Source: UBA1794 sp964439955 (GTDB taxonomy: Bacteria; Bacteroidota; Bacteroidia; Bacteroidales; Bacteroidaceae). Taken from it: a stretch of DNA of 64,000 bases. Positions 16,443-25,707 of this stretch are shown piece by piece. The notes under the pieces are model-generated. The model saw nothing but the letters and a program-made list of their open reading frames with translations. It ran no database searches and had not been told where the DNA came from. Within the stretch, counting starts at the first letter, position 1; every line of letters starts with the position of its first letter. A program made the translations under genes and the position numbers. The stretch is from NCBI GenBank assembly GCA_964439955.1, contig CAYTPX010000004.1:1-64000 (forward strand). The letters are read 5' to 3'.

Positions 16443-18878
16443 TTATATGTTTGCGATGCTCATGATGTCGGCGAATACGCCTGCGGCGGTAACGCCTGCG
16501 CCTGCGCCGTACCCTTGGATGAGGAGGGGGTATTCGTGGTATCGTTCGGTGGTCAGGAGGATGATGTTGTTGCTTCCTTCCAAGTCGTAGAAGGGGTGGT
16601 GCTCGCCTACGGCGGTCAGCCCGACGGAGACTTGCCCGTTTTCCATGCGCGCCACGAAGCGCTGCCGTTGGCGTGTGGCTTCGAGCTGGCGGCGCTGGGC
16701 TTCGAATTCCGCGTCGAGGCTGGGCAACTTTTCCCAGAAACCGCTGGCGCTTCCTTCAAAAAGTGCCTGGGGAATGAATGGGTTCACTTGCACGTTTTCT
16801 ACTTCTACGCGGTATCCGGCTTCGCGGGCCAGTATGACAATCTTGCGTACCACGTCCTTCCCGCTCAGGTCGATCCGTGGGTCGGGTTCGGAATAGCCTG
16901 CTTCCTTGGCCATCCGCACGGCGTGGCTGAAGGGTATGTCCGCGCTCAAGGTGTTGAATATGTAGTTCAGCGTGCCGCTTAGTACGGCTTCGATTTTCAG
17001 GATGCGGTCGCCGCTGTGGATCAAGTCGTTGATGGTGTTGATGATAGGCAAGCCCGCTCCCACGTTTGTCTCGAACAGGTATTTCACCCCGCGCTGCCGG
17101 GCGGTGGCTTTTAGCTCGGCGTAGTATTCGTAGGAGGAAGAGGCGGCAATCTTGTTGGCCGCCACTACGGAAATGTTGTGCTGCAAGAGTTTCTTGTAGC
17201 AGGCGGCGACTTCTTCGCTGGCCGTGCAGTCTACGAATACGGAGTTGAAGATGTTCATCTTGATGATGCCCTCGCAGAGGTTCTTCACCGTGCCTTGCAC
17301 CCCTTTCTCGGCCAGTTGTGTTTTGTAGTCGGCGAGCCCCAGCCCGTCGCGGCAGAGCAACATGCGGTGGCTGTCGGCAATGCCTACGATATTGAGCTTG
17401 AGCCCGTCTTCTTTCATCAGCTTCCCTTGTTGCTGGTTGATTTGTTGGAGCAGGCTGTCGCCTACGGTCCCTTTCCCGCAGACGAAGACGTTGAGCACTT
17501 TGTACTCCGAGAGGAAGAAAGAGTCATGTATGACGTTCAAGGTCTTGCGTAGGAAGTTGGCATCGACAACAAAGGAAATATTTGTTTCCGACGCGCCTTG
17601 CGCGCATGCGATTACGTTGATTCCGTTGCGGCCCAGCGTGCCGAACAGTTTTCCGGCGATGCCCGGCGTGTGTTTCATGTTCTCCCCGACGATGGCCACC
17701 GTGGCCAGTCCCCGTTCGGCGTACATGGGATACATCTCCCCCATTTCGATTTCCTTGGAAAATTCTTCGTTGAGCACGTTGCAGGCCAAGTCCGCTTCGG
17801 AAGATTTCACGCCGATGGAGGTACTGTTCTCCGAGGAGGCTTGTGAAACGAAGAATACGCTGATCCCGTTCTCGGCAAGGGTCGTGAAAATACGGCGGTT
17901 GACTCCAATGACGCCCACCATGCCCAATCCGCGCACGGTGATGAGGCATGTGTCGTTGATGGAGGAGATTCCCTTGATGGCCTTGCCTTCGGGTTTGGTG
18001 CGCTCCTGCACGATGAGCGTACCGCACGCTTCGGGGTTGAATGTGTTCTTCACCCGTATGGGGATGTTCTTGTGGCAGACGGGATAAATGGTGGGGGGAT
18101 AGATGACCTTGGCCCCGAAATTGCACAATTCCATGGCCTCTACGTAGGTAAGTTCCTCAATAGGGTAAGCGGCGCTTATGACCTTTGGGTCGGCGGTCAT
18201 GAACCCGTCGACGTCCGTCCATATCTCCAAGCTGGAAGCATCCAGCGCTGCGGCCAGGATGGCTGCCGTATAGTCCGACCCGCCGCGTCCCAAGTTGCTG
18301 ACTTCGCCGCTGCTCTTGTCCGAGGCTATGAAGCCCGGCACGATGGCTACTTGGGGAATCTCGCGGAAGGTACGCCGGATGAGCTGGTTCGTAAGGTCGG
18401 TGTCCAAGAGGTGGCGGCCGAATTTTTGTTCGGTCTTGATGAATTTGCGGGAGTCATGCCACGCGGCACCGCGGATGAGGGTCGCGCAGATGAGCGAGGA
18501 GAGGCGTTCGCCATAACTGACGATTGTGTCGGAAGTTTTGGGAGAGAGATCCCGGATGAGCGAGACGCCTTGGAAGATGTTGTGCAGCTCCCCCAGCAGG
18601 GAACTTACGGTCATTTCCAGTTTTGACTTGGACTCCCCGTCGGGAATCACTTTTTCAATCAGGTCAATGTGCCGGTCGAGTACGTGCTGGAAGCCCGTCT
18701 CGTAGCCTCTATCGCCTGCCGCTGCCATACGAGCGGTGCTGAGCAGTTGGTCGGTGATGCCACCGAGAGCAGATACGACTACTATGACTTGCTCGTCACA
18801 AGCCTCGACTATTTGCTTGACATTGAGGATGCTCTTCACGGAACCTACGGATGTCCCGCCGAATTTCATTACTTTCAT
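16443..18878 (-). CDS. thrA: bifunctional aspartokinase / homoserine dehydrogenase
   Basis: Catalyses the first and third steps of the aspartate pathway to threonine and methionine. The 811-residue protein begins MKVMKFGGTSVGS (aspartokinase ATP site). Tandem ACT regulatory domains lie in the middle (around GLGMVGVIGVNRRIFTTLAE and VGENMKHTPGIAGKLF). The C-terminal homoserine dehydrogenase carries a Rossmann start near VFVCGKGTVGDSLL and the catalytic region GYSEPDPRIDLSGKDVVRK. First gene of a three-gene operon with apgM and thrC. A TATCTTTG element (18908-18915) lies upstream. I saw no leader peptide rich in Thr/Ile codons, so regulation may rest on the ACT domains. Confidence 0.97.
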   Translation of the reverse strand: MKVMKFGGTSVGSVKSILNVKQIVEACDEQVIVVVSALGGITDQLLSTARMAAAGDRGYETGFQHVLDRHIDLIEKVIPDGESKSKLEMTVSSLLGELHNIFQGVSLIRDLSPKTSDTIVSYGERLSSLICATLIRGAAWHDSRKFIKTEQKFGRHLLDTDLTNQLIRRTFREIPQVAIVPGFIASDKSSGEVSNLGRGGSDYTAAILAAALDASSLEIWTDVDGFMTADPKVISAAYPIEELTYVEAMELCNFGAKVIYPPTIYPVCHKNIPIRVKNTFNPEACGTLIVQERTKPEGKAIKGISSINDTCLITVRGLGMVGVIGVNRRIFTTLAENGISVFFVSQASSENSTSIGVKSSEADLACNVLNEEFSKEIEMGEMYPMYAERGLATVAIVGENMKHTPGIAGKLFGTLGRNGINVIACAQGASETNISFVVDANFLRKTLNVIHDSFFLSEYKVLNVFVCGKGTVGDSLLQQINQQQGKLMKEDGLKLNIVGIADSHRMLLCRDGLGLADYKTQLAEKGVQGTVKNLCEGIIKMNIFNSVFVDCTASEEVAACYKKLLQHNISVVAANKIAASSSYEYYAELKATARQRGVKYLFETNVGAGLPIINTINDLIHSGDRILKIEAVLSGTLNYIFNTLSADIPFSHAVRMAKEAGYSEPDPRIDLSGKDVVRKIVILAREAGYRVEVENVQVNPFIPQALFEGSASGFWEKLPSLDAEFEAQRRQLEATRQRQRFVARMENGQVSVGLTAVGEHHPFYDLEGSNNIILLTTERYHEYPLLIQGYGAGAGVTAAGVFADIMSIANI

Positions 18879-18907
18879 TTTGCCAATAAATAGTGTGCTA
18901 AACGCTG

Positions 18908-18915
18908 CAAAGATA
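18908..18915 (-). promoter_or_regulatory. -7 element of the thr operon
   Basis: TATCTTTG on the minus strand, 30 bases before the thrA start. No matching TTG lies 20 bases upstream. Confidence 0.55.
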
Positions 18916-19002
18916 CAAATTTGTCTTAATAACCCTTATGCCTCCCCGCTTTTATACCTATTCTTTTGGGTTGGGGAAGGCGATAATACCTAATAAATGG
19001 GA

Positions 19003-19033
19003 TTGTGGGGGCGGCGAAGTCGCCGTATCTTTG
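19003..19033 (+). promoter_or_regulatory. strong Bacteroidetes-type promoter with no protein gene downstream
   Basis: TTG (19003) and TATCTTTG (19026-19033) are separated by exactly 20 bases. Two ATACCTA words precede it (18954 and 18986), resembling the region upstream of the hemerythrin operon. Confidence 0.7.
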
Positions 19034-19039
19034 CAACCG

Positions 19040-19145
19040 TAAGAAGGACGTAAATCATAAGCCACAAGAGATAAAGATAAAACCACACAAATGTTAGTAT
19101 GAAAGGCGATGCCCTGCGAAGTGATTCGCGGGGCATCGCCTTTCG
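19040..19145 (+). ncRNA. candidate small RNA
   Basis: Between a consensus promoter and a strong hairpin lies about 105 bases with an A-rich 5' part and no convincing coding frame. The extent assumes a start about seven bases after the -7 element. It could equally be a leader left after loss of a gene, since the 5' part looks like an mRNA leader. No homology was checked. Confidence 0.4.
19102..19143. terminator. bidirectional hairpin terminator
   Basis: AAAGGCGATGCCC pairs with GGGCATCGCCTTT, and the stem continues through GCGAA/TTCGC. It would end the small RNA candidate on the plus strand, and on the minus strand transcripts of the metalloprotease, whose stop is about 130 bases away. Confidence 0.7.
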
Positions 19146-19185
19146 GGCTGTTGTCCCGCATGCCGGGGTAGGGCTGTCCGGCCGG

Positions 19186-19258
19186 CAGGAAAAGGCGCAA
19201 GCCTTTTCCCCGGGGGCGGCGGGGCTTTCCCCGGGAAGTGCCGGCGCTTTTCCCCGCT
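19186..19258. repeat. palindromic element, copy D (intergenic)
   Basis: GGAAAAGGC-GCAA-GCCTTTTCC is a perfect 9-bp stem with a tetraloop (19188-19209). It is followed by a CTTTCCCCGGGAAGTGCC half-unit and CGCTTTTCC. The element ends 16 bases after the metalloprotease stop on the minus strand. Confidence 0.65.
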
Positions 19259-19273
19259 TGCCCGGGTGCTTGC

Positions 19274-21910
19274 TCATTGCCCCGGCTCCAAGGCGCGGGC
19301 TATGCGCAGTAGCAAGTCTTGGTAGTGGGCACGGGTCATGCGGTCGCCTGTCGCGGCTTTTGCCTTGAGGAGCTTGCGGATGCGTTGCAGTTCGGCGAGT
19401 TTCAGGGAGATGATGTCCGAGGCCAGTTCCGAGTTGCTGTTGGTGAAGCGTACCGTCCGGGGCGTCCCTTGCCGGTCGTCGGCTGCTGCTCCGGCCGTAT
19501 GGCAGGGGAGTTGTCCTTGGTTTCCGGGGTCGGGGCTGTCGTTGAGCCAGCGCGGGGAACTGCTTTCCAAGCTGCCCACCGATCCTTCGACCAGCGTTTC
19601 CACGAATACCTTTTGCAGGATGCGCTCCATGGCATCGGGCGACGTGCCCTGTTCCGTCGCACGGAATATCTTGTCGTGCAGCTTGTTGGCCAGCGCTCCG
19701 GCAGTGAAGGCCTCCGGCCCGTTCAGGCGTTCGTTTTCGAGCATGCGGCCCATCCTTTCCGTGGCCAGCAGGTTCCGGAGCAGGGCGGCGGCGATGTCTT
19801 GGTAGGCCAGCGCGGGGTTGCGTTCCACGCCCCTGACCTCGCCTTCATAGCCGAGGTAGGCGTACCGCGATACCGGGGCGTCGAAGAGCCACCCGGGGTA
19901 GGTCAGCACTTCCTCCAGCAGGTAGCCGACGGCCTGTTCCTGTCGTGCCTTGGGGACGAACTGGAAGCCTTGCCGTCCATCGGACGGCAATACATTATTT
20001 ATATATATGCCGCCCACGTTGGCCAGTACGTGGTAGGCGTAGTTTGTCCACTGGCTGATGACGGACGAAAACAAGTCGGCTGCCTCCTTGTAGGTTTGCC
20101 CTTCCTTTCCCGTGTAGCTCCACTCGTGGATGTGGGGTGCGATGCGCTTGAGGTTTTCTATGCCCAGCCGGGCTGATTTCACCGGGTCGTCGCCCAGGTC
20201 CTCGCTGAGCCCGCGCGGGTCGGCCGCTGTCTGCATGGGCTGCTCCCCGCTGTATTCGTAGAGCGGCCCGCGGTGGTTGCGTACGATTGCCTCGAGCGCT
20301 TTTTTCTCCAGCTCCTGCGTGATAGGGCCGAACCACCGGTATCCGTATTCGATGGCATACAGGTCGTAGGGGCCGAGGTGGGGCATCAGGTTGGCTGGGT
20401 CTACGCCGTCGCCGGGTTGTGCCACGTAGTTGAACCGGGCATAGTCCATGATGGATGAGGCCGTGGCATTGAACTTCTTGGTGAACGTGGGGCTGCGGAG
20501 CGAGTCGGTCGGCACGGCTGACGAGGCGCGCATGTTGTGCCTCAGGCCGAGCGAGTGGCCGGTTTCGTGGCAGGCCACGAAGCGTATGGCTTCGCCCATG
20601 AGCGTGTCGGGGAGCAAGGGCTGGCGTGCGGCGGGATTGACTGCCGCGGTTTGTACGGTGAGCCACTGCTTGAGCAGGTGCGCCACGTTGTGCCACCAGA
20701 TGATGTCGGCATCGAGTATTTCGCCCGAGCGCGGGTCGCAGGTGGAGGGGCCCATGGCGTTGGAGGTGGTGGAGGCGGTGTAGGTGACGGTTGCCGTCGA
20801 GGCATCGTCGGCTGCCGCTGCCGTGCTGTCGGAGAGGACGACAGCGCGGATGGCGTTTTTGAAGCCGGCTTTTTCGAAGGCTTGCTGCCAGTCTTCTATC
20901 CCTTTGCAGATGTAAGGCCGCCATTGGGCGGGGGTTGCCGGGTCGATGTAGAAGACTATCGGTTTCCGGGGTTCTACGAGTTGGCCGTTCAGGTAGTCGA
21001 TTTCCTCCCCTTCCTTAGGCTCCAGGCGCCAACGGGTGAGGAAGTATTTCTGCCCGGTGCCTTGTTGCGTGTCGGAATAGTAAGTCCGCCCGATGGTGAA
21101 GTATCCGATGCGCGGGTCGCTCTCGCGCCCCCTCATGGGAGTTTCGGGCAGGAGCACGAGCGAGGAGCTTACCTCCACGGTGAGGTCTTCCCCGGCGTTC
21201 ATGCCGGAGCCCGTGGCCGAGAGTTCGGAGTAGGCCATCATGTTGTTTGGGAAAGCCTCGATGCGTATGATGCGTGAGAGCTCGCGGTTGGGCGTGTAGC
21301 CCGTGCCGAGGTTGCGGAACAGGTCGCTGAAGCTGGTCGAAGCCCCGTTGTATAAGTTGTCCACCTTGACGAGCACGGAGGCGGAATCCTTGCTGCGGGC
21401 TTCCACGTCGAGCACCTGCACGAGCGGTGAGAGGTAGTTGTCGCGCACGGAGCGGGCAATGGCATCGCCCTCCGGCACGATGGGTTCGGCCTCCACGCGC
21501 CGCACGCGCAGCTTTTTCCCCTCCTCGTCCAGCTCGAAGCGCACCATCTGTTCTTGGAAATTGACGCCCCGGTTGGCCTGCACCTGCCCCAAGCGGTCGG
21601 GCACGCGTTGCAGCTTGTTGAGGATGAGCATGTCGCGCCCTATCAAAGCGACGGGTATCTCGAAGTAGTAGCTCTCTTTTTTCTTGTAGACGCTGAAAAG
21701 CCCGTGTTTCGCGCTGGCGCCTTCCACGATTTCCGCGTAGGGGTCGGCGGTCGAGTCTTTCGCGGCTTCGGCGGTGGCCTTTTTCTTTTTCCGGAACAGG
21801 CCGGGCATTTCGGTGCGTGCCTCGCAGGGGGCGGGCAGGAGGCTTCCCCCGAGGAGCAGCGCGGCCAGCAGGAAGAGGGCCGAGGTGATGGGGAGGTGGG
21901 AGGTGGTCAT
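19274..21910 (-). CDS. exported zinc-dependent metalloprotease (DUF5117/DUF5118 type)
   Basis: A large periplasmic or surface metallopeptidase, 878 residues from the chosen start. The N-terminus MTTSHLPITSALFLLAALLL is a signal peptide. The zinc site HETGHSLGLRHN begins at His448, with Glu449 as the likely base and a further His six residues after the second. This extended HExxHxxGxxH form belongs to the metzincin-like enzymes common in Bacteroidetes. The frame is open upstream with another ATG at 21931, but the promoter TTG-N20-TACTTTTG (21937-21968) places the transcript start almost at that codon, favouring 21910, which has a purine-rich site before it. It lies alone. Substrate unknown. 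Confidence 0.85.
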   Translation of the reverse strand: MTTSHLPITSALFLLAALLLGGSLLPAPCEARTEMPGLFRKKKKATAEAAKDSTADPYAEIVEGASAKHGLFSVYKKKESYYFEIPVALIGRDMLILNKLQRVPDRLGQVQANRGVNFQEQMVRFELDEEGKKLRVRRVEAEPIVPEGDAIARSVRDNYLSPLVQVLDVEARSKDSASVLVKVDNLYNGASTSFSDLFRNLGTGYTPNRELSRIIRIEAFPNNMMAYSELSATGSGMNAGEDLTVEVSSSLVLLPETPMRGRESDPRIGYFTIGRTYYSDTQQGTGQKYFLTRWRLEPKEGEEIDYLNGQLVEPRKPIVFYIDPATPAQWRPYICKGIEDWQQAFEKAGFKNAIRAVVLSDSTAAAADDASTATVTYTASTTSNAMGPSTCDPRSGEILDADIIWWHNVAHLLKQWLTVQTAAVNPAARQPLLPDTLMGEAIRFVACHETGHSLGLRHNMRASSAVPTDSLRSPTFTKKFNATASSIMDYARFNYVAQPGDGVDPANLMPHLGPYDLYAIEYGYRWFGPITQELEKKALEAIVRNHRGPLYEYSGEQPMQTAADPRGLSEDLGDDPVKSARLGIENLKRIAPHIHEWSYTGKEGQTYKEAADLFSSVISQWTNYAYHVLANVGGIYINNVLPSDGRQGFQFVPKARQEQAVGYLLEEVLTYPGWLFDAPVSRYAYLGYEGEVRGVERNPALAYQDIAAALLRNLLATERMGRMLENERLNGPEAFTAGALANKLHDKIFRATEQGTSPDAMERILQKVFVETLVEGSVGSLESSSPRWLNDSPDPGNQGQLPCHTAGAAADDRQGTPRTVRFTNSNSELASDIISLKLAELQRIRKLLKAKAATGDRMTRAHYQDLLLRIARALEPGQ

Positions 21911-21936
21911 GTCTCTTTTCCGTTTTTCCATGGCTA

Positions 21937-21968
21937 CAAAAGTACGACTTTGCATTGCCTGGGGCAAA
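21937..21968 (-). promoter_or_regulatory. promoter of the metalloprotease gene
   Basis: On the minus strand TTTG and TACTTTTG are spaced by 20 bases. It decides between two candidate start codons of the gene. Confidence 0.7.
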
Positions 21969-22010
21969 TCTGTCGCTCCCTTTTTGGGATAAGCCTTGCC
22001 TCGGCGGGCC

Positions 22011-22065
22011 GGGAGCGCCTGCGCTTTTGGCGGGAAGGGGCGGCACTTTCCGGGAAAGGGCTTCC
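22011..22065. repeat. palindromic element, copy E (intergenic)
   Basis: Contains CTTTC-CGG-GAAAG (22046-22058) and GCGCTTTTGGCGGG. On the minus strand it reads GGAAAGTGCCGCCCC, matching the core of copies A, D and F. It lies between the cytochrome-like lipoprotein gene and the metalloprotease promoter. Confidence 0.65.
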
Positions 22066-22157
22066 TGATTCAGGCGGCCGCCCCCTGTACCCCGATGGGG
22101 AAGGCAGGGAGCGGCGTGGGGGAGGCTCGCGGGGCGGGTCTTTGTGCCGGGGCGGGC

Positions 22158-22865
22158 TTACTCTCGCGCGCCGGCGTCAATCCATTCGTCTATCAGCCTC
22201 CGTTCTTGTGTGTTGAGGATGTCGCCGTGGGTGACGGGGAGACCCAGTATGTTTTCGCCCAGCAGGATTTGGTGGAGGATGCTCCACTCCGAGTTGTAGG
22301 GGATGACGAGCGTGCTGTCGGGCACGGACTGCGAGGGCTGGTTGACGAGCCCGGCGTAACTCCTGCCTTCCGTCAGGTACAGCCCCCCGGCGGCGTTCCC
22401 GGTCCCGCCGTGGCAGTGGGCGCAGTTGTTGTCGAAGATTTCGGACTGTATGGCCGAGAACATGTTTACGTCCACCTCCCCGGCGTCGAGGTAGATGGTA
22501 TCGCCCTGCAGGGCGGATATGCCGGTGCTGCGGAATGAAACGATGCGTCGGCGCAGGGTATTGGTGACGCATAGTTCCACGGTCTCCACGCCGCTTCCCA
22601 GGTTGGGCAGGGTCTGTACGACGTAACCGTCCTCCGCGGGCGTGATGCGTACCTGCGAGGTGGCATATTCGCTATCGCCGAATCCGGCCAAGACGACTTG
22701 GTAGTAGTCCGGCCAGCTGCCCGTCCCGGAGACGTAGCCTGTCAGCTTGGCGGTGAACCCGTTGTATGTCGGGGTGGCTTCCACCCGTCCTATGGGGCCG
22801 TCGTCGCAGGCGGCGAACGCGGCAGCGAGCACCGCGAGGCAAACGATTATAAGGTTTTTGCTCAT
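22158..22865 (-). CDS. mono-heme c-type cytochrome-like lipoprotein
   Basis: A 235-residue lipoprotein with lipobox FAAC (Cys20). The first half is Ig- or fibronectin-like, resembling PKD or FN3 folds. The C-terminal half carries one CAHCH heme site (Cys148, Cys151, His152) followed by GLYLTEGRSYAGLVNQPS, a pattern found in cytochrome domains of planctomycete-type and Bacteroidetes surface proteins. It is the last gene of the minus-strand porin/imelysin cluster, 32 bases after the OprO/P-like porin. It probably carries electrons at the outer membrane or periplasmic face. Its partner and redox role are inferred from context only. Confidence 0.75.
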   Translation of the reverse strand: MSKNLIIVCLAVLAAAFAACDDGPIGRVEATPTYNGFTAKLTGYVSGTGSWPDYYQVVLAGFGDSEYATSQVRITPAEDGYVVQTLPNLGSGVETVELCVTNTLRRRIVSFRSTGISALQGDTIYLDAGEVDVNMFSAIQSEIFDNNCAHCHGGTGNAAGGLYLTEGRSYAGLVNQPSQSVPDSTLVIPYNSEWSILHQILLGENILGLPVTHGDILNTQERRLIDEWIDAGARE

Positions 22866-22897
22866 GACGTTGCGTTTTTAGTGCGTGTTTGGGGCGG

Positions 22898-24109
22898 TCA
22901 GAACGAGTATTGAAGGAGGATTGTCCCGGAATGTTTGGCCAGCCCGAGGTCGTCGTTGTCGCGGTCCAGTTGGGTTTCGTGGCCGGTACGCCCGATGAAT
23001 TGGTACATGGCCTGTAGCTTGAGGTTGCAGTCCTTGAAGAAATAGTTGCACCCGATGGCGGGCATGTTGAGGAATCCGTCCTTTTGTGCCCCGTTGCGGT
23101 TGAAGAAGTCGTAGCGTGCGGCCAGCTGTAGGCGGGGGGCTACGAAGTAACCGCCTTGTACGTAGCCGCCATAGTAGTCGTAGGTCTCGTCGATTTTCTG
23201 GCGTTCGGTGAATCCGACGTGCATGTAGTAGGCTTCAGCCCCTATGTAGAGCTTGCCTTTCAGCAGGGCGAATTCCAGCCCCACGCGGGTGTCGTTGGTA
23301 CTTTCGCTCTCGCTCTCGACGTTGAGGCTGGCGCTTACGCCCAGCATCCACTTGTCTTCGTGCAGGCGGTTGGGGTTGCCTTGCGTGGCGGGCATGATGC
23401 CTTTGGGCATGAAGGTGAAGCGTCCGGCGTAAAGCAGGGAGGGGATGTGCCAGTCGTCGCTCATCGTCTTGGTCGCGGTATTGACGGTAGAGCCTGTCCC
23501 GTTGAAGATTCCGACCTCGTAGCCGAACTTGTTGGCCGCGAAGCCATGTACTTCCACGCCCAGGTCGAAGCCCGTCCCGATGTTTGGGGTGACGGCGTTC
23601 AAGGAATAGGGCATGATTACGGCTGTTGTGAGCGAGGTCGGGATCGTGGGCATGAGGGTCTCTCCGAGCGTGGTCAGGTAGGCATGCGAAAAGGGAGTCT
23701 TGAATTTACCGATGCGCACGGCGAATTCCTGCTTCATGGCCACGTCGATCCATGCCTGCTGCAGGATGGCGGCTCCAGTTGCCGCCGCGTTGATGGAGAG
23801 GTTGAAGGCTACTTTGCTGAAAGCCTTGCCCGTGAAGCCGAGCACGGCATAGGGGACGGAAAACCCGGAGTTGGCCAGGTTGTCTTGGTTGTAGGCTTTG
23901 TCCAAGCCTTCGTCGTCGTACCAGTTTACATTGGCTGCGGTTTGCACCAGCAGGTAAGGCTTGAACACGAAGTCGCCCTTCTTGGTCTGGATGGAGAATC
24001 CCTCGCGTCCGGCCAGCGATACGACGCCGTTTTCGGCATCTTCTTCATATTGTGCCATGACGCCCAAGGGGAGGACTGCCATGGAAGCGAGTAAAATTAT
24101 CTTTTTCAT
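22898..24109 (-). CDS. OprO/OprP-like outer membrane porin
   Basis: A 403-residue beta-barrel protein with signal peptide MKKIILLASMAVLPLGVMAQ. The frame is open 28 codons further upstream, but this signal peptide fixes the start at 24109. Repeated amphipathic strands with aromatic girdle residues, the KFGYEVGIFNG segment and a terminal LQYSF ending in Phe mark an outer membrane barrel of the Porin_O_P type. It lies 43 bases after the di-heme oxidoreductase gene and before the cytochrome-like lipoprotein. In this cluster it may pass iron chelates or anions across the outer membrane. Selectivity cannot be read from the sequence. Confidence 0.82.
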   Translation of the reverse strand: MKKIILLASMAVLPLGVMAQYEEDAENGVVSLAGREGFSIQTKKGDFVFKPYLLVQTAANVNWYDDEGLDKAYNQDNLANSGFSVPYAVLGFTGKAFSKVAFNLSINAAATGAAILQQAWIDVAMKQEFAVRIGKFKTPFSHAYLTTLGETLMPTIPTSLTTAVIMPYSLNAVTPNIGTGFDLGVEVHGFAANKFGYEVGIFNGTGSTVNTATKTMSDDWHIPSLLYAGRFTFMPKGIMPATQGNPNRLHEDKWMLGVSASLNVESESESTNDTRVGLEFALLKGKLYIGAEAYYMHVGFTERQKIDETYDYYGGYVQGGYFVAPRLQLAARYDFFNRNGAQKDGFLNMPAIGCNYFFKDCNLKLQAMYQFIGRTGHETQLDRDNDDLGLAKHSGTILLQYSF

Positions 24110-24152
24110 TGTTTGTCGTCTTTTCATTATAAGGGTTTGGGAGGACATAGGT

Positions 24153-25598
24153 TTATAGGGAATTGAGGAATTGTATGAGTGCGTCGCGGTCATCTTTACT
24201 CATGTTCTTGAAAAGGTTCTTCGAGGCTTCGCCCTCTCCGCCATGCCAGAGGATGGCTTCCGTGAGGTTGCGGGCGCGTCCGTCGTGCAGGAAATAAGTA
24301 TGCCCGTTTACTTTTTCCTGCAGGCCGATGCCCCAAAGCGGTGTGGTACGCCATTCGTTGCCGCGCGCCAGCCCGCTCACGTAGTTGTCGTTTAGGCCGA
24401 CCCCCATGATTTCACTGCCCATGTCGTGTAACAAGAAGTCGGAGTAGGGGTGGATTGTCTGGTTGCCAAGCCACGTGAGTTGCGTGCCCAACAACAGGGT
24501 GGAGCCGCGCGGTTGGGTATGCAGCGTGACGGTATGGCACAGGTGGCACTTGGCTTGGTAGAACATCTGTTCCCCCCGTTGCACGGTAGGGTCATTGACA
24601 TTGCGGCGTGCCGGCACGCCGAGCCCTTGCATGTACAGGTCCACGTCTTCCATGTCCTCCGCACTGACATCGAGCTGGTCGTAGGTAAGCCCCATCATGC
24701 TGCCTTGGTCCATTTGGACCTGTCCCTCGCATATTTCTTCCGGGTAACGGCTGTTGGTCATACCCATGTCGCTGCTGAAGCCGAGTTCTACGGTCAAGTC
24801 GGCATGCTGCGCCTTGTTCCCGCTCAATCCCAGTTGGTATATTCCTTTCTCCGTAACGTAGTTGGCGCGCCCGCTGATGCCGTATTCCGGATAGTTGCTC
24901 TTTGCGGCCAGTTTTTCGATTTCGCTCCGGTCGATGGCCATCATGGGACCCATGCCCACATGGCGCAGGGGAATCCGCACCGAACAGAACAAATCTTCCG
25001 GGGCGATGCTGTCGGCATACCATTCGGTAATGGTATATTCCGGATAGCACAGCTCGTAAGCCTCGCCATCGGGGAAGGAGCCTTGTTCATAATGCCATTT
25101 GACACTTAATTTCCCTTCGGCTTCCACTCCATAGATTGACTGGTCGTGGAGCACGCGCCCGTAGTTCTGGAAAAGGGCTCCGTTCTTCCGGCTGATGTAG
25201 ACCAGCATGGAGGAAAAACCATAGGAGCCGCTCCCGCCTTCACCGTAGATTCCGCCTTCGTTCCATAACTCGGGTTTGGTGCGTCCGGCATTGCGGTGGC
25301 AGCTTCCGCAGGAGTAGCCGGCGTAGACCGGCCCCAGTCCTTCGCTGGTGGAGTGTGCGTTGTCGTAGAGCGCGTCGCCGTCGCGGAAACGCAGGGCATA
25401 GTCTGGGTCGGCGGCAATCCAGTCCGCTTGCGTGTCGTATGCTACCGAACTGTTCAAGAAGATGGTGGAAATCCCGGCCGAGAGGGCATATCCTTCCGGG
25501 ATTTCCATGTCAGTAACGTCCATTCCCTCGTCTTCACAAGCGGCAAGCGTTGCCGCAAGGGAGAGGATGGAGAGAAACTTTGCTATATGGTTCATCAT
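24153..25598 (-). CDS. di-heme oxidoreductase family lipoprotein (DUF1111/DHOR)
   Basis: A 481-residue c-type cytochrome of the di-heme thiol oxidoreductase family. The start at 25598 gives MMNHIAKFLSILSLAATLAA followed by the lipobox Cys21; twelve upstream in-frame codons lack such a signal. Two heme sites are visible: CGSCH (97-101) and CHLCH (351-355). The long middle region contains the conserved GMGPMMAIDRSEI-like stretch. Members of this family occur beside imelysins and iron-uptake genes, as here, where it follows the imelysin gene. A hairpin (25640-25677) lies in between. The likely role is periplasmic redox chemistry on iron or thiols. Confidence 0.87.
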   Translation of the reverse strand: MMNHIAKFLSILSLAATLAACEDEGMDVTDMEIPEGYALSAGISTIFLNSSVAYDTQADWIAADPDYALRFRDGDALYDNAHSTSEGLGPVYAGYSCGSCHRNAGRTKPELWNEGGIYGEGGSGSYGFSSMLVYISRKNGALFQNYGRVLHDQSIYGVEAEGKLSVKWHYEQGSFPDGEAYELCYPEYTITEWYADSIAPEDLFCSVRIPLRHVGMGPMMAIDRSEIEKLAAKSNYPEYGISGRANYVTEKGIYQLGLSGNKAQHADLTVELGFSSDMGMTNSRYPEEICEGQVQMDQGSMMGLTYDQLDVSAEDMEDVDLYMQGLGVPARRNVNDPTVQRGEQMFYQAKCHLCHTVTLHTQPRGSTLLLGTQLTWLGNQTIHPYSDFLLHDMGSEIMGVGLNDNYVSGLARGNEWRTTPLWGIGLQEKVNGHTYFLHDGRARNLTEAILWHGGEGEASKNLFKNMSKDDRDALIQFLNSL

Positions 25599-25639
25599 AG
25601 TCCGTCCGTTTTGCACAAAGGATTTTGTCATATCTATAG

Positions 25640-25677
25640 AAGTGAAGGGCAGTCCCCGTAGGGGCTGGCCTTCACTT
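25640..25677. promoter_or_regulatory. intercistronic hairpin between imelysin and di-heme genes
   Basis: AAGTGAAGG pairs with CCTTCACTT, with an inner CCCC/GGGG stem. There is no T-run, so it looks like an RNA-processing or stability element rather than a terminator. Confidence 0.5.
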
Positions 25678-25707
25678 AAGATAGTCCTTTTTTATTTCCT
25701 GCTGCCT

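Larger units (their letters stand above)
18879..19273. other. gene-free stretch between thrA and the metalloprotease
   Basis: Holds the thrA -7 element, a complete plus-strand promoter (19003-19033), a candidate small RNA ending in a strong hairpin (19102-19143) and palindromic copy D. Open frames on both strands here translate repeat DNA and lack family resemblance. Confidence 0.7.

Noticed and set aside
19099..19368. An 89-codon plus-strand open frame starting in the small RNA region
   Set aside because: It translates the terminator and palindromic copy D and then runs antisense into the metalloprotease gene; no ribosome site or recognisable domain.
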